A stretch of 64,000 nt of DNA from Hymenopellis radicata (lineage: Eukaryota; Basidiomycota; Agaricomycetes; Agaricales; Physalacriaceae), in contig JADNRX010000203.1 in assembly GCA_015501595.1 (NCBI GenBank), positions 1-64,000 on the forward strand, read 5' to 3'. The notes below the pieces were generated by a model, which worked only from the letters and a program-made list of their open reading frames with translations, ran no database searches and was not told the origin of the DNA. Shown one piece after another: positions 33,237-45,799 of this stretch (positions are counted from its first letter, which is position 1; each line of letters opens with the position of its first letter). A program made the translations under genes and the position numbers.

Positions 33237-34055
33237 GGTGGAGAGTCGCTGTACTGTGCCATGTCAATGATAGCTGGCCAGGTACTTATAGTCTGCATTT
33301 GATTCAGAAGCCTAGTCTGTCGCGGTTTCCCACCTACTATGCAGAGACCCGGTCTGAAATGAATACGAGTGGGTTGGAATGGAATGGAAAGATTCACCTG
33401 ATCGCATTCGACTGTAGTAGTCTATAAACAGTACCTCCCGGCTCTCTAGCGTACAACCGAACGCAGTTGAGATCTTCTCGACGATTCAACATCTCAGTCT
33501 GCACACGGAAAGGTTACAGTGTCCCTGCGAATAAAAAAGAAGTAGCTTTGCCGGATCTCCGTGACCTGGTGACTTGATACCTCGAGCTCGCAAACCATTG
33601 GCGCACCGTGACAAAGATTGTCAACGATTGGCTCGGGAGTTGATACCTCCGAGAGAAATGAAGCGCTCAATTCTCGGCCACCCGGAAGCCTGACATTGCC
33701 AACAGCGAGCAGCATGCATACACTGCGAGGCCCGGTCCCCTTTGTACCCCGAATTTTCGCCCTATCGAGACGAAGGGTTTCCAAAGCAAACGTGATTAGT
33801 GACCTGTTTCGTACTTGTTAGTGAGCCTCAGGCGAATGGATGATGAGGGTTAAAATTAAAGCGTGGCAGCCTTGTGTGGCTGTGCAGATTCGTTCTTGAC
33901 TCGCAACGTGGTCGGGTTTATCTTGCGAAAATGTATCTTAAAATGTTCAAGCAATGTAACGTAAAACTATACAGGAATGGATAAGAGGATGATTTTATTC
34001 AAGCACCTACCTACTGCCAACAACGCCGAGTCTCCGATTTCAGTCTTGAACCGTA
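33237..34055 (-). repeat. duplicated P450 upstream block (D copy)
   Basis: Matches 37210-38047 upstream of P450-E over its whole length: promoter-proximal GATAGCTGGCCAGGTACTTATAG, TTCGCAGGGACAC complement, CACCTACCTACTGCCAACAA at the far end. Part also matches 9334-9520 upstream of P450-A. It contains no gene; its borders define the duplicated unit. Confidence 0.8.
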
Positions 34056-35292
34056 GTCCAGTTGGACCAAAATGTTATAGGATAATCATAGTATATATTT
34101 TTGTTTCAATTCTCATATTTTACTTGGGCCTCATCGTCGCCCCAAAACGACGCCGCGAACGAATTTCCTCGATCGCCGAGCTGGCCGAACGTCCCGGCAA
34201 CTGCCGGATAACGATCGATCAGCTCAGATCGTATCTCCTTGGCTCTGACCACCACAGCACGACCTCACTGTCGTGCTCGTCGGCCCCAGAAAAATTTCTG
34301 GGGCTTCTCTGACTTATTATTCATGTTCTCCTTCGCTCTCCTGGGGCGGTTTGGCTTTGCGCCGACCGCTGCGCCCTCGGATACGTTCCGGGGCGCATTC
34401 TGGTGTTCGTCTTCGCGACGACACCAAATTAAATAGGACGCGCAGCGCGTAAGCCCTCACAAGCGAGGCAGCATTAACACTGGACTATTTTTTGTGCTTG
34501 GACCGTTGGCTGGGCTTCGTGCCGGCCCCCTCTGCACTTATGCGTTCTGGGGTTTATGCACTCGTCTTTGCGACGGTGCTATTCTCGCGAGGCTGCGACC
34601 GTAGCGCGCGGGCGCTTAGCCGTCGGATTCAACCCCGCCTTGCCGGATGTGTGCCCTCGGATACGTTCCGGGGCACATCTGGTGCTCGTATTCTTGCGCT
34701 TGGACAATGCGCCTGCCTTCACGCCGCCCGCTGTACCCATGGATTTGTCCCCAGGATTTTTCGATGGGCCATATCTTGGTGTCATCTTTATGATGCACCA
34801 ATTCGATTAGGATGTGATGGGCGTGGAGTCGTCGAGGACGCATGCAGTCCAATAGGTGCGTCGTCTTCGCTTTTCTTTTTCGTATCTAATATATACTGAT
34901 TCAACGTTGCAAATTGTCCCAGCTTCCACCACGATTCTCTTGGATTCACTATACACCCTCTCCCCATCTGCTGCACCTATATCGTGTCCCTTCCCTGCTG
35001 TTACACAACAGGGTGAGCTTGACTAGGTACATCGTGCGCGTCGATGGCCCCCCTGCCATTGCCGGGGGGTCGTCGGCGTGCACGAACACTGCAAGCACTG
35101 TAACCCGACATCATTTCGGCGGGTAACCCGCACCCGCATCGCGGGATAGGGTAAGTCGAGGGTACGGGTAGGGGTCCGATTCAAAATACCTGAGGGATAC
35201 CCGCGCTACTCACTACATATTCTAGATGGCACAGACCATGAACGACTTCGAGAAACTTAAGACTTCCTAGGAACACATCAAATGCTGTTTTA
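34056..35292. other. spacer between tandem P450-D and P450-E units, hairpin-rich
   Basis: Not present at the equivalent position beyond P450-E. No recognised protein. It contains several strong hairpins and a degenerate repeat (34256-34700), a CCCCCC/GGGGGG hairpin near 35046-35070, and a GGGTA/TACCC-rich patch (35100-35210) that looks like the end of an old DNA transposon. About 35245-35292 is the 3' flank of P450-E. Confidence 0.5.
34256..34700. repeat. cluster of stem-loops with covarying repeat units
   Basis: Hairpins: AGCACGAC (34256-34263) with GTCGTGCT (34270-34277); GCCCCAGAAA (34283-34292) with TTTCTGGGGC (34295-34304); TGCGCCC (34370-34376) with GGGCGCA (34391-34397); TGTGCCC (34650-34656) with GGGCACA (34671-34677). 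The last two share the loop TCGGATACGTTCCG and differ by a C-G to T-A exchange that keeps pairing. A weaker related unit lies at 34520-34580. Function unknown. Confidence 0.6.
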
Positions 35293-37209
35293 TCATTCTA
35301 CCTGCTCAGTCACGATAGCCTGCAATGGTCTGGTCGTCCACACTGGCACTATGTGGTCGCGAAATACCATATCCTCCAGACTATCGAAAGACATCAGTCC
35401 TTTGCACATCACAAACGCGGGAGAACGACCGACCTTGTCTCAAACAGCTGCATATCAAACTTGCGCATCAAGTGCGCAAAAGTCAGATAGAGCTCGCACC
35501 ACGCCAGACTACAGTCAGACTATTGAGCGTGTACTCTCGAAGAACGAACAAAGGTGTACGCACGTCACACCAAGACAGCTTCGCGGTCCTTTGGAGAACA
35601 CAATGAGATACTTGTCCAGCTTCTGCGCGTCGGTACCGATCCACCGCTCCGGTCTGAACACTAGTGGGTCGGGGAAAACCTCGGGGTGCTTCAAGACGAA
35701 CGGCTGGGCTACGACGCTCTGTAGACCCGTTAATCAGATGACTCGGACGAGCAGAAGCACACATACACCAGCAGGAACCGCATGTCCGTCAATGATGGTC
35801 GCGGCCTCGACGATGCGGGGAAGGGACACGGGTATGCCAGTGCTGAAACGCAGCGCTTCTTTGATGACGCCGGTCTATGTACGACGTAGTCAGTGATTGA
35901 GTATGAAAGGTAGTAACATTGACTTACAAGGTAAGGCAATTTCTCCGCCATCTCATACGAAAACGGTGTATCCTTCTCCGGCCACGCCTCACGCAGTTCT
36001 GCCTGCAGTGTCTTCTTAACACCCTCATTAGCCAGTAAATGGAAGAACCCAATCGTCATCGCATTGCTCGACGTATCCGTGCCCGCAATAAGCAGGGCCA
36101 TGGCCTAAACTCGTGAGTCCCAAACCAGCTTACCAAAAGAAACGTAGAAAGCCCACCTCATCAATCAACGCCTTCTTCGACGGCACCTCCCCCTTCTTCA
36201 CCAGCTCGAGCGTAATCAAATGATGATAAATCGTCTCGTGCTCCACGCCCTGCAAACTCTCCGGGTCCCTTAAAATCGTATCGACCTGCGCCCCCAGAAA
36301 CGCTCGCAATTGCGCGACGCCGCCCATCTCCGGGTTCAATGCGACCCCGAGCCAGTCCGGGAGATGGTGCAGCGCGTGCAGAAAAGGGAAGAACTTGGTC
36401 GCGGTCATGAGCGGGAGCGCGCCCTGGACGGCGCGCAGGATCGGGTGGTCGAACCCGGGCGTGGTGAGTCCCCCGAAGGAGTGCGCGTAGCTGTACGCGG
36501 TCACGACGTCCATGGCGAGCGCGCGGAAGCCGCGGAAGAGGTTGACGGGCGCGGTTTGGTATTTCTGGATTTGCTCGGCAAAGAGGTCGACCTGCAGACA
36601 TAGTTAGATGTGTGGTTGCAAGTTGAAACTCAAGAAGAGCGCCTTTTCCTGAACAAAGCTCTCCAGCTTCAAAATCGCCCGGCGCGAAAAGAGAGGATTG
36701 AGAATCTCCCGCCGTATCTTGTGGTCCTGGACATTCCTCATCCCAAAAGTGGACTCGTCCAATCCAAAACACGTATAAAAGTCCGGGTCCTTGGTGAATC
36801 CAGTGTAGGATGGGTAGATCGCGAAGAATGCTTCGGCCGTATTGAAGTGAAGCTACAGCGTGGTTAGCCTCGGATGCGGGAACTTGGAGAACATACTTCG
36901 TTCGGTCGTATTCTGACCACCGGACCTCAAGCAAATGTCAGTACTACATAACTCGGAGTACATATTGGAGGGATGGGTACCATAGATTTCATGCAACTTC
37001 TCGAGGTGTTGGACGAACATGCCATTCTTCCATACCTCGAAGTAGCCTTGGTAGTACTCTGTGACGGCCGCGAGACGAGGGCCTGGGAATGCCTTGAGCG
37101 GATGCAGATACAGTCGATAGACGAGGAGATAGAGGAAGCGAGCGACGACGAGCAGGAAGAAGAGCTGGAGGTAGGAAAGTTGCTGGAGCGTGTCGCCTAT
37201 GAGGGTCAT
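35293..37209 (-). CDS. cytochrome P450 monooxygenase, copy E (apparently intact)
   Basis: Membrane anchor LQLFFLLVVARFLYLLVYRL, FPGPR hinge, VVRIRPNE exon, FGMRNVQDHKIRREIL, then an uninterrupted central exon (MDVVTAYSYAHSFGGL ... EVPSKKALIDE), I-helix AGTDTSSNAM, KEALR, FRPERW and heme loop FSKGPRSCLG. It ends GAGCAGGTAGAATGA. The only notable change is an in-frame 6-bp loss at about 35711, giving SVVAQPF where the paralogs have SVVGVAQPF. No frameshift was found. Together with B and G, one of three copies likely to make a full enzyme. Substrate unknown; Tri4-like by overall pattern. Upstream lie a tRNA-Gly-like copy and NmrA-like gene 2, both in the duplicated neighbourhood. Confidence 0.85.
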
Positions 37210-38047
37210 GGTGGAGAGTCGCCGTACTGTGCCATGTCAATGATAGCTGGTCAGGTACTTATAGCGTGCATTTGATGCAGAAGCTGAGTCTGTCGCGGTT
37301 TCCCACCTACTACGCAGAGACCCTGTCTGAAATGAATACCAGTGGGTTGGAATGGAAAGACTCACCTGATAGCGCATTCCACTTTGTACATAGTCTATAA
37401 ACAGTACGTCCCGGCTCTCTAGCGTACAACCAAACACAGGCGAGATCTTCTCGACGATTCAACATCTCAGTCTGCACACGGGAAGGTGTCCCTGCGAATA
37501 AAGAAGAAGTAGCTTTGCCGGATCTCCACCTGGTGACTTGATACCTCTGCTCGCAAACCATTGGCGCACCGGGACAAAGATTGTCAACGGTTGGCTCGGG
37601 AGTTGATACCTCCGAGGGAAATAAAGGGCTCAATTCTCGGCCGCCCGGAAGCCTGACATCGACAGCAGAGCAGCATGCATCTACATACACTGCGAGGCCC
37701 TCCCCTTTGTACCCCGAGTTTGTGCCCTATCGACACGAAGGGCTTCAAGGCGAACGTGCTTAGTGACCTGTTTCGTACTTATTAGTGGGCCTGCACATGG
37801 ATGATGCATCGATGAGGCCTTGAGGGTTAAAATTAAAGCGTGGCAGCCTTGTGTGGCTGTGCAGATTCGTTCTTGAAAAGGTTGACTTTTGGTTGACTTG
37901 CTCCGGTTTATCTAGCGAGAACAGTGTATGTTAAAAGCTTCAGGCAATGTAACGTAAAGCTATACAGGTATGGTATTAAGAGGATTATTTCATTCAAGCA
38001 CCTACCTACTGCCAACAACGCCGAGTCTCCGATTCCAGTCTTGAACT
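37210..38047 (-). repeat. duplicated P450 upstream block (E copy)
   Basis: Counterpart of 33237-34055. The match ends after CCAGTCTTGAAC at about 38047, 150 bp before the tRNA-Gly-like sequence. Holds the promoter of P450-E and no gene. Confidence 0.8.
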
Positions 38048-38200
38048 CTAAATTGACTTGGATCCAGTGTAGTACAACTTGTATAGTGGTAGGCGTAAAC
38101 TTGCCCGTTGTTTGTCACTGGACAGTGTAACGGTGAATCCGGTACTTATGGATGAACAAAAAGAATGGCAGAGATTTCTGTACTCGGGGTATCACCAGAT

Positions 38201-38280
38201 ACTCCGATGCTGAAGCGGTTATCATGCTTGCCTTCCGTGTGTATAAGCAAGCGTCAGGGGTTCGACTCCCCTTCGGTGTA
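38201..38280 (+). tRNA. tRNA-Gly(TCC)-like copy, probably degenerate
   Basis: Same cloverleaf as the copies at 411 and 8927, with anticodon TCC and T-arm AGGGG-TTCGACT-CCCCT. The acceptor 5' strand reads ACTCCGA against TCGGTGT (one T-T mismatch), the first D-stem pair is lost (CTGA/TCAT), and base 37 is G instead of A. The intron is shorter (about 8 nt). Either a weak functional gene or a pseudogene. Its flank (38281-38455) matches 494-672. Confidence 0.65.
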
Positions 38281-38489
38281 GTCTTCCTCGATGGCGCTGA
38301 TTTTTTTCTGTCTGTAGTTCAAGAATCAAAATTGAGTCACCAGTGTTCAATGTTCATGAAGTCTGAATCCAGAAATTTAAAGGATCATTTCCTCTTACTT
38401 GCGGTGAAAGTTACAGTTTAATGTAGCAGGAAAAGCTGTGCACTAGGGTTAGGGAACGCTCAGCCCTAGTACTACGGATGACGGAAACC
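38281..38489. repeat. tRNA-linked flank, second copy
   Basis: Partial match to 494-672, best over 38421-38455 (TGTAGCAGGAAAAGCTGTGC then TTAGGG units). Lies between the tRNA-like copy and the stop codon of NmrA-like gene 2. Confidence 0.6.
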
Positions 38490-39581
38490 CTAGTTCATAT
38501 CCCGAGAAGAAGAGCGGACTTCTATGACTGGCGGATTGGCATAAAACTCCTTCGCCGCCTCTTCGATCGTATATACCGGAGCGTCCGGGTACAGCTCCCG
38601 AGCGACCAAAGCACCATCAGCAACAGCATGAGCAAGCGTGTTGTCTCCACGCAGAAAGAGGCTGTTCGCATACTGCGAAATGACTTGTGTGAGGAGGTCA
38701 CTGCTCTTCGTTCTGGCCAATATGTCTTCGTCTGGAACCTAAAGGAACGTCTGGAACCGGCGAGGGTAAAAAATGCACAACCGTACCCTGGTGTAATCAG
38801 AGAAATCCTCTCCAGAAATCTTTTCAGCTATAGCCCAAGCCTCGTCGACATTGGTTTCGCCATCACAAGCAATAACCGTCTGGTTAATTGTGCGCAGATC
38901 GTCGATAATACGCACAACAAGCGATGCCAGTGACTTGACCGTTGAATACGCCAGCTTCTTCCGACGGTCGCCAATGTAGTTCTTGGGCGTGAGCATGCTC
39001 ATGCTCGCTGGCGTAGCATGCGGGTACGGGAACAAGAGCTGGAGCCACCACCCCACTTCGATGAACGTGTATGGTACGCCGAGTTCTTTGATGTACTCCC
39101 GGATGTCAAGTTTCTATACTCATATCAGTATGGAAATGATGTCAATTAGATTTCGGAGAACCAACTATGTCGTGCATGGCCATAACTCCCCGAGGCGCGT
39201 GAGGACCAAAGTCAGAAGGAACGACACGTCCGACGCCGGCTTTCTTGAGCAGGGGTTTTTGGTCGGTCATCGAGACGAGGACGAGAGAGATCAAGATATC
39301 GACGCCTTGGAGGACAGCTTCGAGCGTCTCCGGAGACTCGGTGATGTCGCCAATACGAATCTGGGCACCTGCATTTTTGAGCTCGGAGACGACAGGCTTC
39401 TCGACAGATTCAGAGCGGACAAGTAACAGGACTTGCTGGAACTTTATAGTTAGAGTTGCTTATTGACTGAAGAGCACTGTGATAATCGACGTACAAATTT
39501 GTTCGTCTCTAGCAAGGCTCTTGCCAATCCTTGCCCAGTTCGACCTGTACCGCCGACAAGAAGTACTGATAATTTAGGCAT
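38490..39581 (-). CDS. NmrA-like / isoflavone-reductase-like protein 2
   Basis: Paralog of the gene at 25123-26218 with the same four-exon layout. The N-terminus is MPKLSVLLVGGTGRTGQGLA, the NAD(P)-binding loop. Later come VVPSDFGPHAPRG-type residues, MGWWLQLLFPYPHATPASM, TVIACDGETNVDEAWAIAEK (identical to copy 1) and EEAAKEFYANPP near the end. The first intron uses GT (gtacgt) where copy 1 uses GC. It lies upstream of, and on the same strand as, P450-E. Likely NAD(P)H-dependent reductase; substrate unknown. Confidence 0.85.
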
Positions 39582-40084
39582 GAAGACGAATTACTGCAAT
39601 CTGTCTCGTTTGGGATCTTGAGAACTGGGTTGGATAAGCACTTGATAGAGATTTATACATGGAAGACTCACGCCCAAAACAGACGGGTGCCACGCCGGTC
39701 TTAGTCATTTCAGCTTGGTACTCCGTCTGGAATCGCATAGACGGTTGATAGGCCAATTATAATTGAAACAGTTCCTTGAACTCGAGGTCGTAGTTTGAGG
39801 GAGATGGCGCACGGAGGAAGCCATTCGACGAATCGTTTTGCGTCATACGGGTTGCGTGAACAGGGAGTCCAGTACTAGGCTAGTCAGCGGCTGAGTAATT
39901 CAGTCAGTTGAAAGATGCGTCATAACATGCTGACAAGACGGCACATCACATTGTCTCTTGTGAAGGGCCGCAGAGGCCTTGCTTCTCTCCGAACCGGTAT
40001 CGTTATGATCTCGGAAAGCATTGTCCTCAGTATGTTTGAACATTGCATGTCAGATTCTTCGTTGGACAAAACGCGACGGGGAAC
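39582..40084. other. intergenic, no gene seen
   Basis: 5' flank of NmrA-like gene 2; no recognised coding sequence. Confidence 0.45.
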
Positions 40085-40265
40085 TTGACTTATACAAATG
40101 CATATCAGATTTCAGCACCAGGCGGACGAACGTCAGGTAGAGCTCGCACCGCACTAGACTGCAACGGTTTCAGTGATCAAATCATCAAATGTGAAAGGAA
40201 CAGGAACACATCTCGTTCCTAAACAGCTTCCAAGGGGACGGGGAAGGTGCTCTGAGTACGAATTC
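40085..40265 (-). pseudogene. relic of a P450 3' region (heme-loop and following exon)
   Basis: The complement contains an AGCTGTTTAGGAACG heme-loop remnant (SCLG), an intron-like gtgttcc...cag, then codons for a VRCELYLTF-like string and MHLY, equivalent to AWCELYLTFAHLMRKFDM in intact copies. Nothing upstream or downstream is left. It marks a ninth P450 locus in the window. Confidence 0.7.
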
Positions 40266-40396
40266 GGGGAGACACCGTCTACAATATCTCAATCAATCTA
40301 AAATGAGTACTTCTGTCAATCATCTCCACGCACAGCAGCAGGACATCCTCCGTAACCCTTGCTCCAGTCGAAAACATGAAGCAATGTTTGTTGGGA

Positions 40397-41733
<1,337 letters not shown>

Positions 41734-41858
41734 GAGGTGCACAGCCACAAATATTTATTTTTCCATCAACTTCAAGTACTTAGTACAATCTTCTTCTGCC
41801 GCTTCTCACTACCGCACGTACGTGTAACTGTTACTATATTTTCATTCAGAGACGCAAT

Positions 41859-43950
41859 CTACAATCGTACACCCTGATCTGGCACCGGAGGGGAAAGCCC
41901 AGACCCCATCATGACCTGAACTCCCTCACTTGTAACATCATCCACAGTCACAAAGATAAAAGCTGAACCAAGCATGAGCTTAATTATAATCAGGATGAAT
42001 GCAAAAGAAAGTACCAGGTCCAGGTGGGTAAACCCTGTTGTTCGGCGGACTGAGAACAGAGAGCTCCGTCTTATCCTCGGAGAGCGATGCAGTCATGAAA
42101 ACGAGACGAGAGCTCGAGTGGAAAGCGTGCGAAGAAAAGCCCAAGTCCATGAGCGAGACTTCTGGTCCGTTAGCATGGGCTCTGTGGGGTGAACGCGAAG
42201 TGAACCTAACCTTGTATAGTCGACGCCTCCAAATTATCTGGTATTTCAATGCCGATGGTGAAGTTCTCGTGGAATCCTATTTGTGAGGGCACGTCGTGCA
42301 AGACCGGCCTTTCAACAGTCATGTAAGGCGGATTCAGATATTCAACACGGAATTCGCTGACAATTCGTTCTGGATCAGCGTGTAAGAACAAGAAATGCGA
42401 TCACGCACGAAGGGAACTTGACACCCTCATTTACGATAAGAGTATTAGGGTTAGACCCAGCAATGAAGACATTACTACAAAGTGGAGTGAGCATCTACGT
42501 TGAGGGAATGCGACACGCGATGAAAACACTTACCCCATAGGTGTGAGCGACACACTGGAATGATATAACCTTGGTATATCAGTCGTGGGCAAACCCTGAT
42601 TACTGATACGCTGTCCGACCGGCTGCGATGGTGTATACAGTGACGGCGTAAACCTGCAGTTACATTTCAGCGTTATAGACCCAAAGAACTAAAATATAGA
42701 TACACAGGATTATCAGCATCCGACTCGTTTATCGCATCGCCAACGCTATCCAGCGCAGCAAACCCAGTTGCCGCCCCGTTCGTTATGAGGACCTGCCCAT
42801 TCGGGAGCAGAATCATCTCAGGCATCATCCGCGGCTCCAGCATATGCTCGACCTCCCAGCCTCGCGCAATACCCTTCAGGCGACAACTCCATCCGACTGC
42901 ACTGGTCCGATGCCGGAGTTTGTGAAGAGAGGTTCAGGGCGGGAATACTGTCATCTGTGGCGGATCCGCCGCACACGACTACCTCTGCGATGTAATCCGG
43001 GGCGATAGCGCCAGGAGCGTCGCCGATCCGTCCATAGGATTGGTGATCCTCACACCGTTGGGAATGTCGGGCAGAGGGGTCTCTGTGTCGGTTTCGATAT
43101 CGTATATCGCGGTTCGGTTGTTGGCGACGAGGAGAACCTTGCCGTCTGGGAGTGCGAAAACACTTGAAAAGGCATTGAGTGTCTAGTGCTCAACGAGACT
43201 AAGAATGCTCACCGAGGGAACAAGTTGGTGTGACCTGATCGTTCAAGGAAGGCCGACGGGCGGGGAACGCCACCATCCTTAGGAGGGAAGAATTCGAATG
43301 TGTTGGCCGGATCATCGTTGAAGAAGGTGGGGACATGGCTGCCGCCCACGACCATCTACAACGCATGAATGTAGCTGACATCCTGTCACTAATTTACCCA
43401 CCAAAGAGCCGTCAAATATCCTGGCGCTCGACGGGTACCATCGACTCTCAGTCAAGTGGAGGTTATCCGGATCCTCGAACAACGTACATCCAGTACCGGC
43501 GGGATCCAAGCAAGGCTCAAAGATACGGATCCCCATCTGGCCGTCGTAATCCGGCTCGGTCTGCGGGTTTTCCATGGGCGTCCCGCCGAGACTGACCTGC
43601 AAATCGTCTTTGTTCAGCAGCTTGTTCTACTTACGAGAAGAGAATATTCTAACCATGGTGCCGTTACTGAGAAACGATCCAGAGCCGCAGAACGAATCTG
43701 TTATGACATCCAGCGCGGTCGCTGTGTTAGTTTCAAGATTCCATAGAGCACCCCACGCAGCATGTCCGTTGATTTGCAGCGGGTCGTTCGACGGCCGGTC
43801 GAACACGATTGCTAGCGTTGGCGAGACAACCATAAACTCGAGGGCAAGTACGCCAGTCGTACCATTTTGGACGAAATGCCAACCAAGAGATCCCGACACG
43901 GCAGACACACGGGAGGCTGCTGCGAGGATGGCTAAGATGAGAAGTAACAT
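41859..43950 (-). CDS. glox: glyoxal oxidase (copper radical oxidase, AA5_1)
   Basis: Secreted enzyme that oxidises aldehydes such as glyoxal to acids and yields H2O2 for peroxidases in wood decay (family knowledge). Start at [18 protein letters not shown], a signal peptide. The mature part begins [19 protein letters not shown]. Active-site landmarks are present: the Cys of DSFCGSG (radical cofactor partner), Tyr of [13 protein letters not shown], Tyr-His of [11 protein letters not shown] and the axial His of [15 protein letters not shown]-terminal [10 protein letters not shown] is followed, after an intron, by [20 protein letters not shown]. Seven or more short introns are inferred across 43640-41900. 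No frame break was seen, so likely functional. Confidence 0.9.
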
Positions 43951-45799
43951 ATCTGTGTTCGAACATCTTAAAGTTCGCAAGTCAGATTATAAGTGAACGC
44001 CAAGAGAACAGTCACTGTGAGATGCGAGAGGCATTTACCCACCGTCTGAATGACTGGGAGATTGAAAGAAATGCCACGAGAGTCACGAGACAAGGAACAG
44101 TACAGTTACTGACAGCTGCTCAATAAGCGGGAAGAGGAGGATGGACAACTTCGCAATGCAAACAACAGCCCGTGTGAGAAGACTGTCAAAAGAGGGAAGA
44201 AGCTCTCACAAGTAATAAACTCTTCGTGTAGGTTGGAGTAACTATAGCTAGCCATCAACGTCTATCATCCCAATGCTTCTCAGTAAACGGAACGGCCCGG
44301 CTAACAGATACGCGTCTGTCTCTTTATCCACAAGTGAGGCAGAGCATGTACCCAGAGACCTACTGACCTAATGCCACTGATTCGGATCGTCCTTTCACGA
44401 GCACCTGAGGCTTTTGTGCAGAGTAATACATAGTATTTTGCGCCGCAAAACATGTATGTCTTTAAACTAAGAGCAAAGCCACTGAAAAAAACACGAGAGT
44501 AAGGCGTCACTCAACTCTATACAGACTACGAGCACGACGACTCCGTTCACCCACCGAGCGTCCAAAACGGAGCCCAGCGGCGAAGCCATTGCGCTACATT
44601 TATCTTCCACGGACGTAACAGGTGTCTGCTTGGGAAAGAACAGCAACCTTGACTTGGTCTGTGGGGCTCCGATAGCAGGTCGCGACGAGGAAAATGGCAA
44701 AATAAGGACTTTATTGGACATGATCATGGTGGTGGTGCAAAAGAGAAAAGTTATGCCTGCCGGGACCTGCCGGACGCGGCACCGCAGGAGTTGCCGAAAG
44801 TCCGATTGTCAGCAGCCCTCTTTTCCTTTACACTCATGTCAAGTACACAAATGCCATCAAACGCCCGCAAGACCTCGCCGGCGACGACCTTGTCTACCCT
44901 CTACGGGCGTGTACTCGTCCACGTTAGTTGTCACACACACGACAACACGCGACAACAGCAGACAGCTCCGAAATCTAAAGGATGCGCGCGCGATGCAACA
45001 ACTTCGTGCTAGGATTAGAGAACGCCGTTTACGACCCCGTCGCTCCGCTCGTCCACGATATTTTCCGAGGTACCAATGTTCGCGTCGAGCGAGAGCCGAG
45101 GAAGCACGGCAGCAAAATAATACCTCACTTACGGACACGGTGGAAGTGGCTTTACTCTTTTGTTTGGTGCGAGAGATGTGAGTATGTATGTCTTCCCTTT
45201 CATTTATCCGCGTCTGACTCTGACTTGTAGGTACTTGGACTTGTGGCTGAATTGGAGAGGGTTCACGGTTTCAGAGACTGTTCTTGCCTACTTGTAATTC
45301 AAGAACTTCTCACTACTAAAATGCGTATTTCGAACCAGATGTCGAAATTGGGTCAACCCTTGTACAATTTGCAGTCTGCTGCTGAAAGTTTTTCTCACGA
45401 ACAGTCACATTGGTCGTCATCTCAAGCCATCAGTGCATTTCTTCTGACTATTATCAGCTCCAATTCAATTCAGCTTATCAGTTTGACTGTTGGGAAAACT
45501 CGTGTCATGGGACGGATGCTGTATTGAGCACGGCAAGACAAGGGTGCTTGAGTCTGGGACTCCTTCGTCTTCGCATGTGAGTGCTGGTTGGAATGCTGCC
45601 TTGGTGATGGATTCCGCAGGTATCCATTTACGTCGGGGGTGCGACAACGTTTCGGTTACCTATACACATCTGGTGACAACGTCGAGACGTATCAAAAGAA
45701 GGAAGTCCTCGTGAGGCCTTCATGCCATCTCAGATGCTCTCTAATAATATCTCATATAAGGAGCGGGGCGTGGACATTGGGAGGTAACGTTCTCACCCC
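43951..45799. other. intergenic between glyoxal oxidase and P450-F, no gene recognised
   Basis: 43951-44250 is the glyoxal oxidase promoter. An open plus-strand frame at 44982-45230 (LENAVYDPVAPLVHDIFRG) has codons of ordinary look but no recognised family and no clear exon partners. The rest is unrecognised. Confidence 0.4.
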
